Both the position numbers and the translations under genes were made by a program. A stretch of 64,000 nucleotides of DNA, taken from contig PLBE01000225.1 in assembly GCA_003134435.1 (NCBI GenBank), forward strand, positions 1-64,000. The letters are read 5' to 3'. Shown here piece by piece: positions 35,500 through 43,091 of this stretch (its first letter is position 1; every line of letters starts with the position of its first letter). The stretch is from Acidobacteriaceae bacterium (GTDB lineage Bacteria; Acidobacteriota; Terriglobia; Terriglobales; Acidobacteriaceae). Under the pieces are notes generated by a model. That model searched no databases, was not told the origin of the DNA, and saw nothing but the letters and a program-made list of their open reading frames with translations.

Positions 35500-35985
35500 T
35501 CACTTCACCTTCGGCGAATCGGCATCCGCGGACTTTTGATCATCCGCGTGCATTACACCATCTTCCTCCGAGTAAAACGAGCGGTGCTCGCTGTCCATGT
35601 GCTTGGGCGTCATGGTGAAAACGAACCCGTCGTGATTGGGATGGAAAGCAGCCGTGTAATCGCCGCGATCGGTCGAGCGCGCCATTCGTTTGGTGAAGGA
35701 TCCCGTTCCCGCCAGAGCTTCCAGCGAATCCGCATACTTGCTATGCCGCCGGTTGTATTCCCGCTGCGCCCGCAGCACCACCCGCATGTAGCCGAGTGCC
35801 TGCGCCTCCGATTCCGAGCGCGCCGGATCGCCCGGAAACTTCGGCTGATAAGCGCCCGAAGCCTGCTCCGTCGTTGGCGCCGCAGTCTGGGCCGAAGCTG
35901 GCGCCTGCCCCCATGCCGCCCCCGCCGCCATCATACCCACCGCCAGGATCCCCGCGCTATATCGCCCCGTTCGCCTTTGCTTCAC
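35500..35985 (-). CDS. secreted hypothetical protein, pseudopilin-like soluble part
   Basis: 161 residues with a signal peptide (about 8-27, ending GAAWGQA). The mature part starts with an Ala/Thr/Gln-rich linker, then ARSESEAQALGYMRVVLRAQREYNRRHSKYADSLEALA, similar to the soluble helical and beta part of type IV pilin-like proteins, and ends acidic. It lacks the pilin prepilin peptidase motif at its start. Convergent with the APC gene, only 40 bp away. Role unknown. Confidence 0.62.
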   Translation of the reverse strand: MKQRRTGRYSAGILAVGMMAAGAAWGQAPASAQTAAPTTEQASGAYQPKFPGDPARSESEAQALGYMRVVLRAQREYNRRHSKYADSLEALAGTGSFTKRMARSTDRGDYTAAFHPNHDGFVFTMTPKHMDSEHRSFYSEEDGVMHADDQKSADADSPKVK

Positions 35986-36113
35986 CGAAAGGCCTCCTTC
36001 CCGCCCCGCAACTTGAGGTTACCCCCGTAATTTGTCGCGGCTGGCAATCATTTCAATTCCTTGCCCTTTCAGGCAAGCTTAAACAGGATGCAATCCTAAC
36101 AGGGAAACCCTTA

Positions 36114-36770
36114 ATGAAACCTGCTGTCGCCAGAAAGCCCCTTATACGTGTCGCCGTGGTGGAAAGCGATCCGCTGCGGTTTGTGGGATTCCGGGCCCTC
36201 TTTGATACTGAACCTGATCTGGAGCTGGTCTCCGCCTCCCTGGCCGATCTGGGCCAGTTACAGGCCATTGATCTGGTTCTACTGGGCAACCGCGGCGGCC
36301 AAAACCTCTATGACATCATGGCCAGCATGAAGGCCATCCGGCCCGACCTTCGCATCATCGTGACCGGCTCCGGAATGGACGACGAAAGTGTCCTCAAAGC
36401 CATCGCCGCCGGCGCCAAAGGCTACGTCGACGAAGCCGCCTCTCCCGCTGAATTTATTCAGGCTCTCCGCATCGTCCATCAGGGTTCGGTATGGGCGCCG
36501 CGCCGCGTGCTCTCGACATTCATCGAGCGCGTCAGCGCCTCTCCGGGCCGCATCTTCCCCGCCGGACGCATCACCTTTACCGATCGCGAAAAAGAAGTTC
36601 TGGAAATGCTGGTGGCCGGCCGCTCCAACAAAGAGATCGGCTCCGCCCTCGGCATTGAAGAACGCACCGTGAAGGCTCACGTCGCCAAGCTCATGCGCAA
36701 GGTCGGCGTTCAGAACCGCATCGCCCTATCCGTCCACGCCATCACCCATTCGCTGGTGACGGCAAAGTAA
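36114..36770 (+). CDS. NarL/LuxR-type regulator with degenerate receiver
   Basis: 218 residues from the ATG at 36114, which has AGGGAAA just upstream; a longer frame to 35796 is antisense to a secreted protein and has no such site. Receiver-like residues 8-125 (RVAVVESDPLRFVG, DLVLLGNRGG, AAGAKGYVDEAAS) lead to a LuxR HTH (about 150-205; FTDREKEVLEMLVAGRSNKEIGSALGIEERTVKAHVAKLMRKVG). The phosphoacceptor Asp is Gly (LLGNRGG) and the Lys position is Asp, so it cannot be phosphorylated in the normal way. No kinase gene lies nearby. Confidence 0.88.
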   Translation: MKPAVARKPLIRVAVVESDPLRFVGFRALFDTEPDLELVSASLADLGQLQAIDLVLLGNRGGQNLYDIMASMKAIRPDLRIIVTGSGMDDESVLKAIAAGAKGYVDEAASPAEFIQALRIVHQGSVWAPRRVLSTFIERVSASPGRIFPAGRITFTDREKEVLEMLVAGRSNKEIGSALGIEERTVKAHVAKLMRKVGVQNRIALSVHAITHSLVTAK

Positions 36771-36906
36771 GGCTGGTCTGCAGAGCCAGCTTTTTGGCCG
36801 CCTCTTCGAGTTGCTTCACTGCCGCCATGGTTCGTGCAGTCGAGTCTCCACGCTTCTCCGACTTCTGCCGTCGGTGGCGTTTAGTGACAGAATGCTGGTT
36901 TGACAT
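36742..36906 (-). CDS. small basic hypothetical protein (54 aa)
   Basis: The ATG at 36906 has a good Shine-Dalgarno (GGAGGA, 6 nt upstream) and opens 54 residues: a basic stretch (KRHRRQKSEKRGDSTART) then a helix (AAVKQLEEAAKKLAL) and a short tail. The 3' end overlaps that of the LuxR-type gene by 29 bp in convergent orientation. A longer in-frame start at 36984 lacks a ribosome site. It could be a nucleic-acid-binding protein; no homologue recalled. Confidence 0.55.
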   Translation of the reverse strand: MSNQHSVTKRHRRQKSEKRGDSTARTMAAVKQLEEAAKKLALQTSLTLPSPANG

Positions 36907-37139
36907 TGGCTCCTCCGCTTGCTGCCTGGGCTTAGATCTCACTCTAGCCGGAAGGCGCCTCCAAAAGCGTTCAATTTTGCACACTCAGAACACTGTCCAG
37001 GCATCGCCTCTCCGCCCACGATTCTCAGCGATCGCAATCCTGTTTGCCACAATGAAATCCGGGTTGTCGTTGCCAGAGCCTCGGCGCCGTTGCTGCGGCT
37101 GATCCAAACGGCCCGCGCGATAGTTCCGGCTGAGTCCGG

Positions 37140-37505
37140 CTAGTGCTGCGGTCGCAATTCGCCCCGCCTGATCCAGTCAAAGAGGAAAAGAACTCCGATA
37201 AGAAAAGCCGGCCCGCTGATTGCGACATATGTGACCAACGGAAATCGTTTCCACATCGAGACGATGTAAATAACCCCGAGCGAGAAGTAACTGATTGCCC
37301 CCATCCACTCCCATCTCCAGGAAATGAGAAGAACCATCAGAACGATGGCCGTGGGAATCAGGTGCAAGGCCAGAGCAAGCATTGTGCGCCCAAAGGGCAA
37401 GTGCTCGCTGAAAACGTCCAACGCAAAGATACTGATAAATGCTGCGAACAGGATTCCTAGAATACGTGGCGACCAGTAAAGAAGACCTCCCACATGGCGA
37501 TTCAT
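37140..37505 (-). CDS. small polytopic membrane protein (DUF7670-like)
   Basis: 121 residues from the ATG at 37505, preceded by GGAGGA 6 nt upstream; the longer frame to 37607 has 34 extra basic residues and no such site. Four hydrophobic segments (about 8-32, 42-64, 66-84, 93-112) and a MNRHVGGLLYWSPRILGIL start resemble small uncharacterised bacterial membrane proteins. Function unknown. Confidence 0.68.
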   Translation of the reverse strand: MNRHVGGLLYWSPRILGILFAAFISIFALDVFSEHLPFGRTMLALALHLIPTAIVLMVLLISWRWEWMGAISYFSLGVIYIVSMWKRFPLVTYVAISGPAFLIGVLFLFDWIRRGELRPQH

Positions 37506-38078
37506 CGCACTCCTCCGTGTAGCGAGAGACTTGCTTCGCCTCAGGGCGTGCTGCGTCGCAACGGGCGGGAACCGCAGTTCCGGTAGGCGAAACGATTCCT
37601 CGCCCATAAGCTTACTCCTTGGCGAATCTCGCCAACAATCTCACCGACAGCCGCCTCCAGCCAACTCGGCACTCCGTAATACACCGACGGTTGTTTCGCC
37701 TCATCAAACCGGCCCCGAACGAACGCAAATAAAATGACGCTGCGCGAAGGCCGTTCCAGCGTTGGTCAACTTCCCTCGGTTACCAAAGTACAGTGACCCC
37801 CGTAATCTTGTCCGCTTTCTCCACCTGCCCCATACTCGCTTCACCTACCACAGAACCTGGGAGACGGGGCTGGAAACGGAGATTAGGGTCGCCGATTTCA
37901 ACCCCGCATTTTTTTGCCTCAGACACTCTCCAACTCAACTGACGACCCACGACTGATAGCCGCCGACACCCGACTCACCTTCATCACTCCCGGCTATCCC
38001 CCGCTTCGCCCCTCGCATCGAATAGAATAAGAGCTAGACACGACAATCGATTCCATACTCTTATCTCCCAGGTGAGAC
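37506..38078. other. 573-bp intergenic region without recognised gene
   Basis: Short frames are present but none has a ribosome site or a protein-like composition. The right part, just upstream of the SYLF gene, contains phrases such as gacgacccacgactgatagc that resemble other repeat-like intergenic stretches here. No RNA gene or terminator was recognised. Confidence 0.4.
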
Positions 38079-38801
38079 ATGATGCGAAATTCCCTCGTTC
38101 TACTGCTGCTCGTTTGTTTCCTGACATCTTTCCAAACCACGTTTCTCTTCGCTACCGACGACGACACCAAGGCTGCCGAGGCCAATACCAAAGCTTCGGG
38201 ACGCATCGAAGCCGCCGGAACCGTGCTCGATGAGATTCAGGCTGCCCCCGATCAGCGCATCCCGGAAGAAATTCTTGGTTCCGCCGAATGCGTCGCCGTC
38301 GTCCCCTCGCTCCTCAATGGAGGCTTCGTCTTCGGCGGCCGTTATGGCAAAGGCGTCGCCAGTTGCCGTACCGAAAAAGGCTGGAGCGCGCCCGCCTTCT
38401 TCACCATCGGCGGCGGCAGCTTCGGCCTCCAGATCGGCGGCCAGGCCACCGACCTAGTCATGCTGATCATGAACAAAGGCGGCATGAATAACCTCCTCTC
38501 CAGCCAGTTCAAACTCGGCGGAGATGCCAGCGCCGCCGCCGGCCCCGTCGGACGCCATGCCTCCGCCGATACCGATTGGAAGATGCGCGCCGAGGTCCTG
38601 ACCTACTCCCGCTCCCGCGGCCTCTTCGCCGGACTCGAACTTTCCGGCGCCGTCATCAAGCAGGACAAAAGCAGCACCCGCGAATTCTATGGCCGCATGG
38701 TCCCCTTCAAAACCTCCCTCAAGGGAGAAATCGAAGCCCCCAAAGACGCCTATCCTTTCTTAAGCACGCTGGCCAAGTGGGCCCAACAGGCCGCAAAATA
38801 A
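38079..38801 (+). CDS. SYLF/YSC84-domain lipid-binding protein, secreted
   Basis: 240 residues with a signal peptide (about 4-25, ending FLFA). The SYLF domain (about 60-230) is clear: IPEEILGSAECVAVVPSLL, then GGRYGKGVASCRTEKGWSAPAFFTIGGGSFGLQIGGQATDLVML, and SAAAGPVGRHASADTDW. The family binds phosphoinositides or other lipids; bacterial members are envelope-associated and poorly understood. Two ATGs lie at the start (38079 and 38082). Confidence 0.92.
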   Translation: MMRNSLVLLLLVCFLTSFQTTFLFATDDDTKAAEANTKASGRIEAAGTVLDEIQAAPDQRIPEEILGSAECVAVVPSLLNGGFVFGGRYGKGVASCRTEKGWSAPAFFTIGGGSFGLQIGGQATDLVMLIMNKGGMNNLLSSQFKLGGDASAAAGPVGRHASADTDWKMRAEVLTYSRSRGLFAGLELSGAVIKQDKSSTREFYGRMVPFKTSLKGEIEAPKDAYPFLSTLAKWAQQAAK

Positions 38802-38810
38802 CGAAAGTTC

Positions 38811-38882
38811 GTTCTCAGTTCCCAGTTCTCAGTCCTCAGTGCCCGAGAAAGGACTGAGCACTGAGAACTGGGAACTGAGAAC
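38811..38882. repeat. long intergenic hairpin (perfect 23-bp arms)
   Basis: The sequence at 38811-38833 is the exact reverse complement of 38860-38882, and pairing continues inward with few mismatches to about 32 bp around an 8-nt loop. The arm is built from repeated CTCAGTT / CCCAGTTCTCAG words. It starts 9 bp after the SYLF stop and ends 8 bp before the LpxL-type start. It could end transcription of one gene, hide the ribosome site of the next, or be an interspersed repeat. Confidence 0.8.
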
Positions 38883-38890
38883 TACCTACC

Positions 38891-39790
38891 GTGCGCCACC
38901 GCCTCGAGTACGCCCTGGTCTGGCCCTGGATAAAACTCATGGGCTTGCTGCCTCGCCCGGTGGCCCGCGCCATCGGGATCGCACTCGGGCTCGCTGTCTA
39001 CATCGTTCACGGGCGCCTGCGCCGCGTCGGCCTGCGCAACCTGACACTCGCCTTCCCGGAAATGCCACAACGCCAGCGTCGCCGCCTGGTTCGCGGAGAA
39101 TTTATCTCCCTGGGACGCCAGCTGGCCGAAGTCTGCCTCTTCCCCCGCTACACTCGCGAAAATGTATCCCGCGTCGTGGTCTACGACGGCTTTGAAAACT
39201 TCGAGCGCGCCTACGCTCGCGCTAAGGGCGTCCTCTTTCTCACCGGACACCTCGGAGCATGGGAAATTTCCGCCTTCGCGCACTCGCTGCACGGTCATCC
39301 CCTGTCGATTGTCATGCGTTCGCTCGATAACCCTTACATCAACGCCTTGATCCAGGGCTATCGCACCATGCACGGCAATCGTACCGTCGATAAAGACGAT
39401 TTCATCCGCGGTCTGCTTTCCGCCATGAGAGCCGGCGAAACCGTCGGCATCCTCATGGACACCAACATGACCCCGCCCCAAGGTGTGTTCGTCGATTTCT
39501 TCGGCATCCCCGCCTGCACCGCCAGCGGACTCGCCCGCATTGCCCTGCGCACCGATGCCGCCGTAGTTCCCGGCTTTACCGTGTGGGATTCGAAGCTGCG
39601 TAAATACATCCTGCGCTTCGATCCCGCCGTAGAGTTGATTCGCACCGGCGACAATGAGGCCGACACCATCGCCAACACCGCAAGATTCACGAAGGTCATC
39701 GAACAATTCATCCGCCGCTACCCCGACCAGTGGCTTTGGGTTCACCGCCGCTGGAAAACGAGGCCGCCCGGCCAGCCCCCGCTCTACTGA
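38891..39790 (+). CDS. LpxL/HtrB-type lipid A or lipid acyltransferase
   Basis: 299 residues from the GTG at 38891. One N-terminal membrane segment (about 12-32) and the lysophospholipid acyltransferase motif with His and Glu (LTGHLGAWE; then MRSLDNPYINALI and GILMDTNMTPPQGVFVDFFG) mark the HtrB/LpxL/LpxM family. It transfers late acyl chains to lipid A on the inner face of the inner membrane. It is followed by lpxD on the same strand. The hairpin ends 8 bp before the start codon, which may affect initiation. Confidence 0.88.
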   Translation: MRHRLEYALVWPWIKLMGLLPRPVARAIGIALGLAVYIVHGRLRRVGLRNLTLAFPEMPQRQRRRLVRGEFISLGRQLAEVCLFPRYTRENVSRVVVYDGFENFERAYARAKGVLFLTGHLGAWEISAFAHSLHGHPLSIVMRSLDNPYINALIQGYRTMHGNRTVDKDDFIRGLLSAMRAGETVGILMDTNMTPPQGVFVDFFGIPACTASGLARIALRTDAAVVPGFTVWDSKLRKYILRFDPAVELIRTGDNEADTIANTARFTKVIEQFIRRYPDQWLWVHRRWKTRPPGQPPLY

Positions 39791-39936
39791 TTCAAGTGGG
39801 AGCCTATGCCCGCGTAGGGAAAGGCACCCTCGCCCGTCCAAGCCGAGCGCCAGCTCGGCAGCAACCCGTACAGCCCCGAAATATACGCGCCACCCCCGCG
39901 TTGTGCACACCCGCCTCATAAAGCGACAATAAGCAG

Positions 39937-40944
39937 ATGAAACAGACCCTGCGCGATCTAGCCGAGAAACTCGGCTGCCATCTTCTCGGAGACGCCTCCA
40001 TCACCGTCTCCACCGTCTCCAGCCTGCAATCCGCTACCAGCGATAGCCTCGTTTTCGCGGACGACGCCCAGCATCACGAAGCCGCCCTCCGCTCCTCCGC
40101 CGCTGCCGTAATCGCTGGAGAATTCGCGGCCACAAAAAACTCGCCCACCGCCGCATCCAAACCTGTTCTTATTTCTCCCCAGCCCCGCCTGACTTTCGCC
40201 CGAGCCGCGCGTCTGCTCCGCGACCCCGATCGCAATCCTGGCATCCATCCCTCCGCCATCGTTCCCGCTTCCGCCAGGATGGGTGACAACGTCGCCATCG
40301 GTCCCCGCGCGATTCTAGGAGTCCACGTCGCCATCGGCGATCACACCACCATCGGCGCCGGTTCCGTAATCGGCGATCATGTAGCCGTTGGCAGCCATTG
40401 CCGGCTCGATCCCAACGTCACCCTCTACCCCGAAACCACTCTCGGCGACCGCGTCGTCGTGCAGGCGGGCGCTGTTCTCGGCAGTACCGGCTTCGGCTAC
40501 GTCCGCGATTCTGAAACTGGACGCTACGAGCAATCCCCTCAAATCGGACGCCTGGTGATTGAAGACGATGTCGAAATCGGCGCGAACTCCACCATCGACC
40601 GTGGCGCGCTTGACGAAACTCGCATCCGCCGCGGAGCGAAAATCGATAACCTTGTCCACATCGGCCACAACTGTCAGATCGGCGAGAACGTCGTCATCGC
40701 CGCCCAGACTGGCCTCTCTGGCAGTGTTACCATCGGGGACAACGTCGTCATGGGAGGACAGGTCGGCATCGGCGATCACGCCCGCGTCGAAGCTGGAGCC
40801 ATGATCGGAGGCCAAGGCGGCATCCTGCCCAAGAAGGTCCTGCGCGGTAAGGGAGTCGTGTTCTGGGGAACGCCTGCAAAACCAGTGCGGGAGTATCTTA
40901 AAGAGCTGGCGTTCCTTGCGCGCTCGGCAAGGAAAGACAACTGA
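39937..40944 (+). CDS. lpxD: UDP-3-O-(3-hydroxyacyl)glucosamine N-acyltransferase
   Basis: 335 residues. An N-terminal uridine-binding domain (about 1-100; LRDLAEKLGCHLLGD) is followed by left-handed beta-helix hexapeptide repeats (IGPRAILGVHVAIGDHTTIGAGSVIG...) and the catalytic His in IGHNCQIGENVVIAAQTG, then a C-terminal helix (PVREYLKEL). It catalyses the third step of lipid A synthesis in the cytoplasm. It sits next to an LpxL-type gene but apart from lpxA/fabZ, which are not seen. Confidence 0.95.
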   Translation: MKQTLRDLAEKLGCHLLGDASITVSTVSSLQSATSDSLVFADDAQHHEAALRSSAAAVIAGEFAATKNSPTAASKPVLISPQPRLTFARAARLLRDPDRNPGIHPSAIVPASARMGDNVAIGPRAILGVHVAIGDHTTIGAGSVIGDHVAVGSHCRLDPNVTLYPETTLGDRVVVQAGAVLGSTGFGYVRDSETGRYEQSPQIGRLVIEDDVEIGANSTIDRGALDETRIRRGAKIDNLVHIGHNCQIGENVVIAAQTGLSGSVTIGDNVVMGGQVGIGDHARVEAGAMIGGQGGILPKKVLRGKGVVFWGTPAKPVREYLKELAFLARSARKDN

Positions 40945-40948
40945 CAGC

Positions 40949-41617
40949 ATGCGAGGCTTGAGTCTGGCATTGACCGTTCTCCTGATCGCAGGTTTGGCCT
41001 CTGCCCAGAAACATGTTTCGTTCTCCGCCCCCGATGGCTACCGCCTGCACGGCGATCTCTATGGGAAGGGCCTCCGCGGCGTCGTGCTGGCGCATGGCGG
41101 ACGCTTCACCATGGAGAGCTGGGACAAGCAAGCGCGAATTCTCGCAAACGCCGGCTTCCGTGCGTTGGCGCTCGATTTCCGCGGATATGGCCAAACCATC
41201 GCTGGCACACAGACCACCGACGACAAGAGCTACCCCGACGTGTTGGCCGCGGTTCGATACTTACATGCCACTGGCGCCAAATCCGTTTCTGTTGTGGGCG
41301 CGAGCATGGGCGGAGATGCAGTTGCCGACGCCGTGATGCAATCGCGCCCGGGTGAGATCGACCGCACCATATTTTTGGGCTCTGCAGGAGGCAACACCCC
41401 CGAGCGGCTCAAGGGACGAAAACTATTTATCGTGAGCCGCGACGATGAAAGCTCTGAAGGGCCAAGGCTCCCAAGAATTTCCGAGCATTACGACCGTGCT
41501 CCGGAACCCAAAAAGCTCCTGGTTCTCGAGGGCTCAGCCCACGCACAGTTTATTTTCAGCACCGATCAGGGCGCGCGCCTTATGCAAGAAATGCTGCGTT
41601 TCCTCTCGGAACCTTAG
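40949..41617 (+). CDS. secreted alpha/beta hydrolase
   Basis: 222 residues from the ATG at 40949, only 4 bp after lpxD, avoiding the overlap made by the earlier start. A signal peptide (about 3-20, ending LASA) precedes an alpha/beta-hydrolase fold: nucleophile elbow GASMGG, strand LALDFRGYG, and catalytic His in LEGSAHAQF. The substrate is not predictable; dienelactone-hydrolase-like peptidases or esterases are similar. It is probably co-transcribed with lpxD. Confidence 0.85.
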   Translation: MRGLSLALTVLLIAGLASAQKHVSFSAPDGYRLHGDLYGKGLRGVVLAHGGRFTMESWDKQARILANAGFRALALDFRGYGQTIAGTQTTDDKSYPDVLAAVRYLHATGAKSVSVVGASMGGDAVADAVMQSRPGEIDRTIFLGSAGGNTPERLKGRKLFIVSRDDESSEGPRLPRISEHYDRAPEPKKLLVLEGSAHAQFIFSTDQGARLMQEMLRFLSEP

Positions 41618-41640
41618 CTGGACCAGTAGCCTTGTCCTAT

Positions 41641-42246
41641 ATGTCCATCATCGTCATCGGCGGCCACTCCCGCAGCGTCGGCAAGACCAGCGTCGTTGCC
41701 GGCCTGATCGCCGCTCTGCCTGCCTTCCACTGGACCGCTCTCAAAATCACGCAATACGGACACGGCGTCTGTTCCGCCAACGGCGAAGCCTGCGACTGTG
41801 CCACCGCCGACCACTCGTTCGCCGTGTCCCAAGAAGAAGACCGCTCCGGCGAGTCCGACACTTCGCGCTTCCTGGTCGCCGGCGCCGATCACTCCTGGTG
41901 GGTTCGCACCCGGCAAGGGCAACTCGCCGAAGCCATGCCCCGCATCCGCAAGATTCTTGCCTCCGCCCAGAACGTCATCATCGAATCGAACAGCATCTTG
42001 CGCTTCCTCAAACCCGATCTCTATCTCACCGTGCTCGACCCCCAAACCGCCGATTTCAAAACTTCAGCGCAAACTTATCTCGACCGCGCCGATGCCATCC
42101 TGTTGCACGCCGTCAAAGATTCCGAAGGCCCAGTCTGGAAACAAGTCTCGCTGAAACCCGTCATCGACTGTCCAACCTTCGCGATCCAACCGCCAACTTA
42201 CGTGACGCCGGAAGTCATAGCTTTCGTTCGCAGCCGCTTAGCGTAA
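41641..42246 (+). CDS. P-loop NTPase, MobB-like, with cysteine cluster
   Basis: 201 residues from the ATG at 41641 (a TTG 9 bases earlier is possible). Walker A is GGHSRSVGKTSVV and a strand AQNVIIESNSIL follows. An unusual Cys cluster (CSANGEACDC) sits in the first third, followed by HSFAVSQEEDRSGESDTSRF. The fold resembles MobB-like molybdopterin-guanine dinucleotide or small Ni/Mo-cofactor GTPases. No molybdenum genes lie near. Function open. Confidence 0.7.
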   Translation: MSIIVIGGHSRSVGKTSVVAGLIAALPAFHWTALKITQYGHGVCSANGEACDCATADHSFAVSQEEDRSGESDTSRFLVAGADHSWWVRTRQGQLAEAMPRIRKILASAQNVIIESNSILRFLKPDLYLTVLDPQTADFKTSAQTYLDRADAILLHAVKDSEGPVWKQVSLKPVIDCPTFAIQPPTYVTPEVIAFVRSRLA

Positions 42247-42437
42247 TCTCCGGCAAAATCCCAACACCATCAATCCCCATCGTCCTTCGCGACGCGACGA
42301 TTACACCCACCACCCGCTTCGCGCTGTCGACGTCGTCCGGCCAATCCTCGTGCGGCCAATCCTCAATGAATGCGAAACCGGATTGAAACAATTTCCTCCC
42401 AGGTAGAATGTAACCAGGCCGAAGGAATCGCGAGAGC

Positions 42438-43007
42438 CTATGGGTTCAACGGCATTGAAGAACCTGCGCTTTGCGCAAAGGATCGCGGCCGCGTGATTCG
42501 CGCAATCGTCAGCAGGATCACGAAAATTCCTGCCAGAAATTCCAGCAGCTTCACATTGTTGGGAGTTCGAGGTCCACCGCGCGGCATATCGGTTGCCACC
42601 AGCACGACTTTCGTGTGGTCGGCCGGATCGTAGCGCACGACGATCGGAGTTCCTTCAGGGTGGTCATTCACCCACGCTTCGTACGGCGCAATTTGATTCC
42701 GCGGGTATTGCCAAACTTCGCGCGAGGGAACATTGTTCGAATGAATGTTCGCTGCATGCTGCTCAGCGCCTGCCGCGTAACTCAAGCGGCAACGAATGTG
42801 GAACTTCTCCCGCAGACCGCTGCTCGTCGGATCCAGGCTGCATTCGTCAACCCGCGCCGTCACCTCCGGCCATCGAGCCTGAAGGTGTTCCTGCCAAGCC
42901 TCCGCCACGGTCACGACCGAGGCGAAAATGGTGCAGAGCCCGAAAAGCAGAACCAGGAAGTTCAATCCCATACGCATCGTCATTTTTTGGTCCGGCGAGA
43001 CCATCAT
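42438..43007 (-). CDS. DUF3592-type membrane protein
   Basis: 189 residues with two membrane helices (about 12-32 and 150-170) and a soluble beta-rich part between them containing PSREVWQYPRN and VVRYDPADHTKVVL, which matches the DUF3592 pattern. The family is uncharacterised. It stands alone, with the secreted M64 peptidase gene next on the same strand. Confidence 0.75.
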   Translation of the reverse strand: MMVSPDQKMTMRMGLNFLVLLFGLCTIFASVVTVAEAWQEHLQARWPEVTARVDECSLDPTSSGLREKFHIRCRLSYAAGAEQHAANIHSNNVPSREVWQYPRNQIAPYEAWVNDHPEGTPIVVRYDPADHTKVVLVATDMPRGGPRTPNNVKLLEFLAGIFVILLTIARITRPRSFAQSAGSSMPLNP

Positions 43008-43091
43008 TCATGGTCCTTCACTCAAGATAACAACCGCATCGTAGATTGAAAGTTTTCCCGGTACCCGCCTCGCATGGGCGCTGGTCGCGTT

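Noticed and set aside
38882-39919. 345-codon minus-strand frame
   Set aside because: It is antisense to the LpxL-type acyltransferase, whose motifs and codon pattern are on the plus strand.
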